DNA from: Planomicrobium okeanokoites
GTDB taxonomy: Bacteria > Bacillota > Bacilli > Bacillales_A > Planococcaceae
Assembly: GCF_003428875.1 (NCBI RefSeq)
Contig: NZ_QQRS01000001.1
Location: forward strand, 868,001-932,000
Length of the DNA: 64,000 nt
Direction: 5' to 3'
Shown in pieces: positions 63,395 to 64,000 of this stretch (positions are counted from its first letter, which is position 1; each line of letters opens with the position of its first letter). The notes below the pieces were generated by a model. It was not told where the DNA came from, searched no databases, and saw nothing but the letters and a program-made list of their open reading frames with translations. The translations under genes were made by a program, and so were the position numbers.

Positions 63395-64000
63395 TCATTT
63401 AATTCTCGGCGCTAATCCTGCAGCACGCATCGCAAGCACGATCGCTTCTTCGCGTGTCACCGGTTCTTGTAAGCGTGAGCCATCGGAAATACCTAACTTC
63501 ACCGCTGCTTCAACGTCACGTTTCGCCCAGCTAGATGGCGCGTTTTTTGGTTCTGACACTGGCGTTACCTCCTTTTCAGGTGTCGCCGGTTTGACGACTA
63601 CTGGTGGTTTCTCTGTGGAAGGCTTCTTCAATTCTGCCAACCGATCCGCAATCCGCTTCTTCACTTCATCAGCGCGACCTTCTGCAAATATGCGATGCGG
63701 GCAATTTTTCCCCGACCAGTTGCGATGCCACATCACACGCTCAATCCCCCAATTGTATTGATGGAGAACGTGTGCGATATACTCGATGGCGTTTGCTTCT
63801 GCTTTTTTATACTTCTCGCCACCGGATTTCGAGTAGCATATCTCAATGCCTATCGATTTACGGTTTCCTTGCCCGCTAGCGCCGTCTCCTGCGTGCCAGG
63901 CGTTACGACTGAACGGAATCGCTTGGACGGCGTGTATGTCATCCACAGCAACGTGATAGGAAGTTGCGGCAGGGTTGCGGTGCATATATGCTATTTCGTT
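63395..64000 (-). CDS. Prophage N-acetylmuramoyl-L-alanine amidase with C-terminal SLH-like domain, 5' end cut by window
   Basis: 202 codons visible; the frame continues past the right edge (codons upstream of the internal ATG at 63985 read NEIAY, matching amidase_2 sequence). The amidase_2 domain shows TSYHVAVDD, AWHAGDG, SIGIEICYS and MWHRNWSGKNCPH with zinc-ligand His/Cys. After a Pro/Val-rich linker, residues ~155-200 (SWAKRDVEAAVKLGISDGSRLQEPVTREEAIVL) form an SLH-type cell-wall anchor. Phage endolysins near att sites often look like this. The adjacent tRNA remnant supports a prophage edge here. It cleaves peptidoglycan between MurNAc and L-Ala. Confidence 0.87.
   Translation of the reverse strand, partial: NEIAYMHRNPAATSYHVAVDDIHAVQAIPFSRNAWHAGDGASGQGNRKSIGIEICYSKSGGEKYKKAEANAIEYIAHVLHQYNWGIERVMWHRNWSGKNCPHRIFAEGRADEVKKRIADRLAELKKPSTEKPPVVVKPATPEKEVTPVSEPKNAPSSWAKRDVEAAVKLGISDGSRLQEPVTREEAIVLAMRAAGLAPRIK

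Overview
The window looks like chromosome from a low-to-moderate G+C member of the Bacillales, most likely Planococcaceae/Caryophanaceae (Planococcus-like). This is inferred from gene content. There are long stretches of Bacillus subtilis-type order (pdhABC-ykyA-def-HAD; rpoY-rnjA; dapH-dapL-ccpC; darB-fadH-ykyB-ykwC; sigI-rsgI; ykoY with its riboswitch). They are mixed with an arrangement I associate with staphylococci (murE close to prfC). Nearly all of the window is ordinary chromosome; only the last ~0.8 kb looks like the edge of a prophage.

Layout. 1-7.2 kb: pyruvate dehydrogenase (E2 cut by the window edge, E1 beta, E1 alpha), lipoprotein YkyA, peptide deformylase, a Cof-type HAD phosphatase, an uncatalogued 23-residue basic peptide gene, and the RNA-polymerase epsilon/RNase J1 pair. 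7.2-14.8 kb: KtrC, a Cys-rich small protein, an XRE-cupin regulator with potABCD, a 126-bp tandem repeat array, and an MFS pump. 14.8-27.4 kb: a nucleosidase-like gene, then an eight-gene, tightly overlapping operon (exported protein, ABC-2 transporter, low-complexity membrane protein, MoxR ATPase, DUF58, two large VWA membrane proteins). 27.4-34.6 kb: dapH-dapL, CcpC-like regulator with a DHA2 pump, DarB, FadH, YkyB, YkwC. 34.7-40.3 kb: a second, smaller MoxR-DUF58-DUF4129 operon, a degenerate CPBP protein, an acidic lipoprotein, and two copies of a dispersed hairpin repeat. 40.3-46.5 kb: MhqR-like regulator, KtrD, SigI/RsgI, and a broken TerC/YkoY gene behind an apparently intact manganese riboswitch. 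46.6-54.1 kb: SwrC-type RND pump, PrfC, MurE, M42 peptidase. 54.2-63 kb: a PAS histidine kinase, a PepSY/two-component cluster (YkoGHI-like), ALDH, Gfo/Idh, a 47-residue peptide gene, and a secreted thermonuclease. 63.1-64 kb: a tRNA-Val(GAC) remnant without a pairing acceptor strand, followed by a phage-type amidase/SLH endolysin running off the edge.

How genes connect. KtrC and KtrD form a potassium uptake pair, and DarB is a c-di-AMP receptor, so potassium/c-di-AMP physiology recurs. DapH/DapL supply diaminopimelate and lysine, and MurE uses one of these for peptidoglycan. The two MoxR operons are the least understood systems here: AAA+ chaperone plus VWA (metal-ion adhesion) proteins, one of them wired to an ABC-2 exporter. 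All functions are from reading motifs and remembered family sequences; no searches were run.
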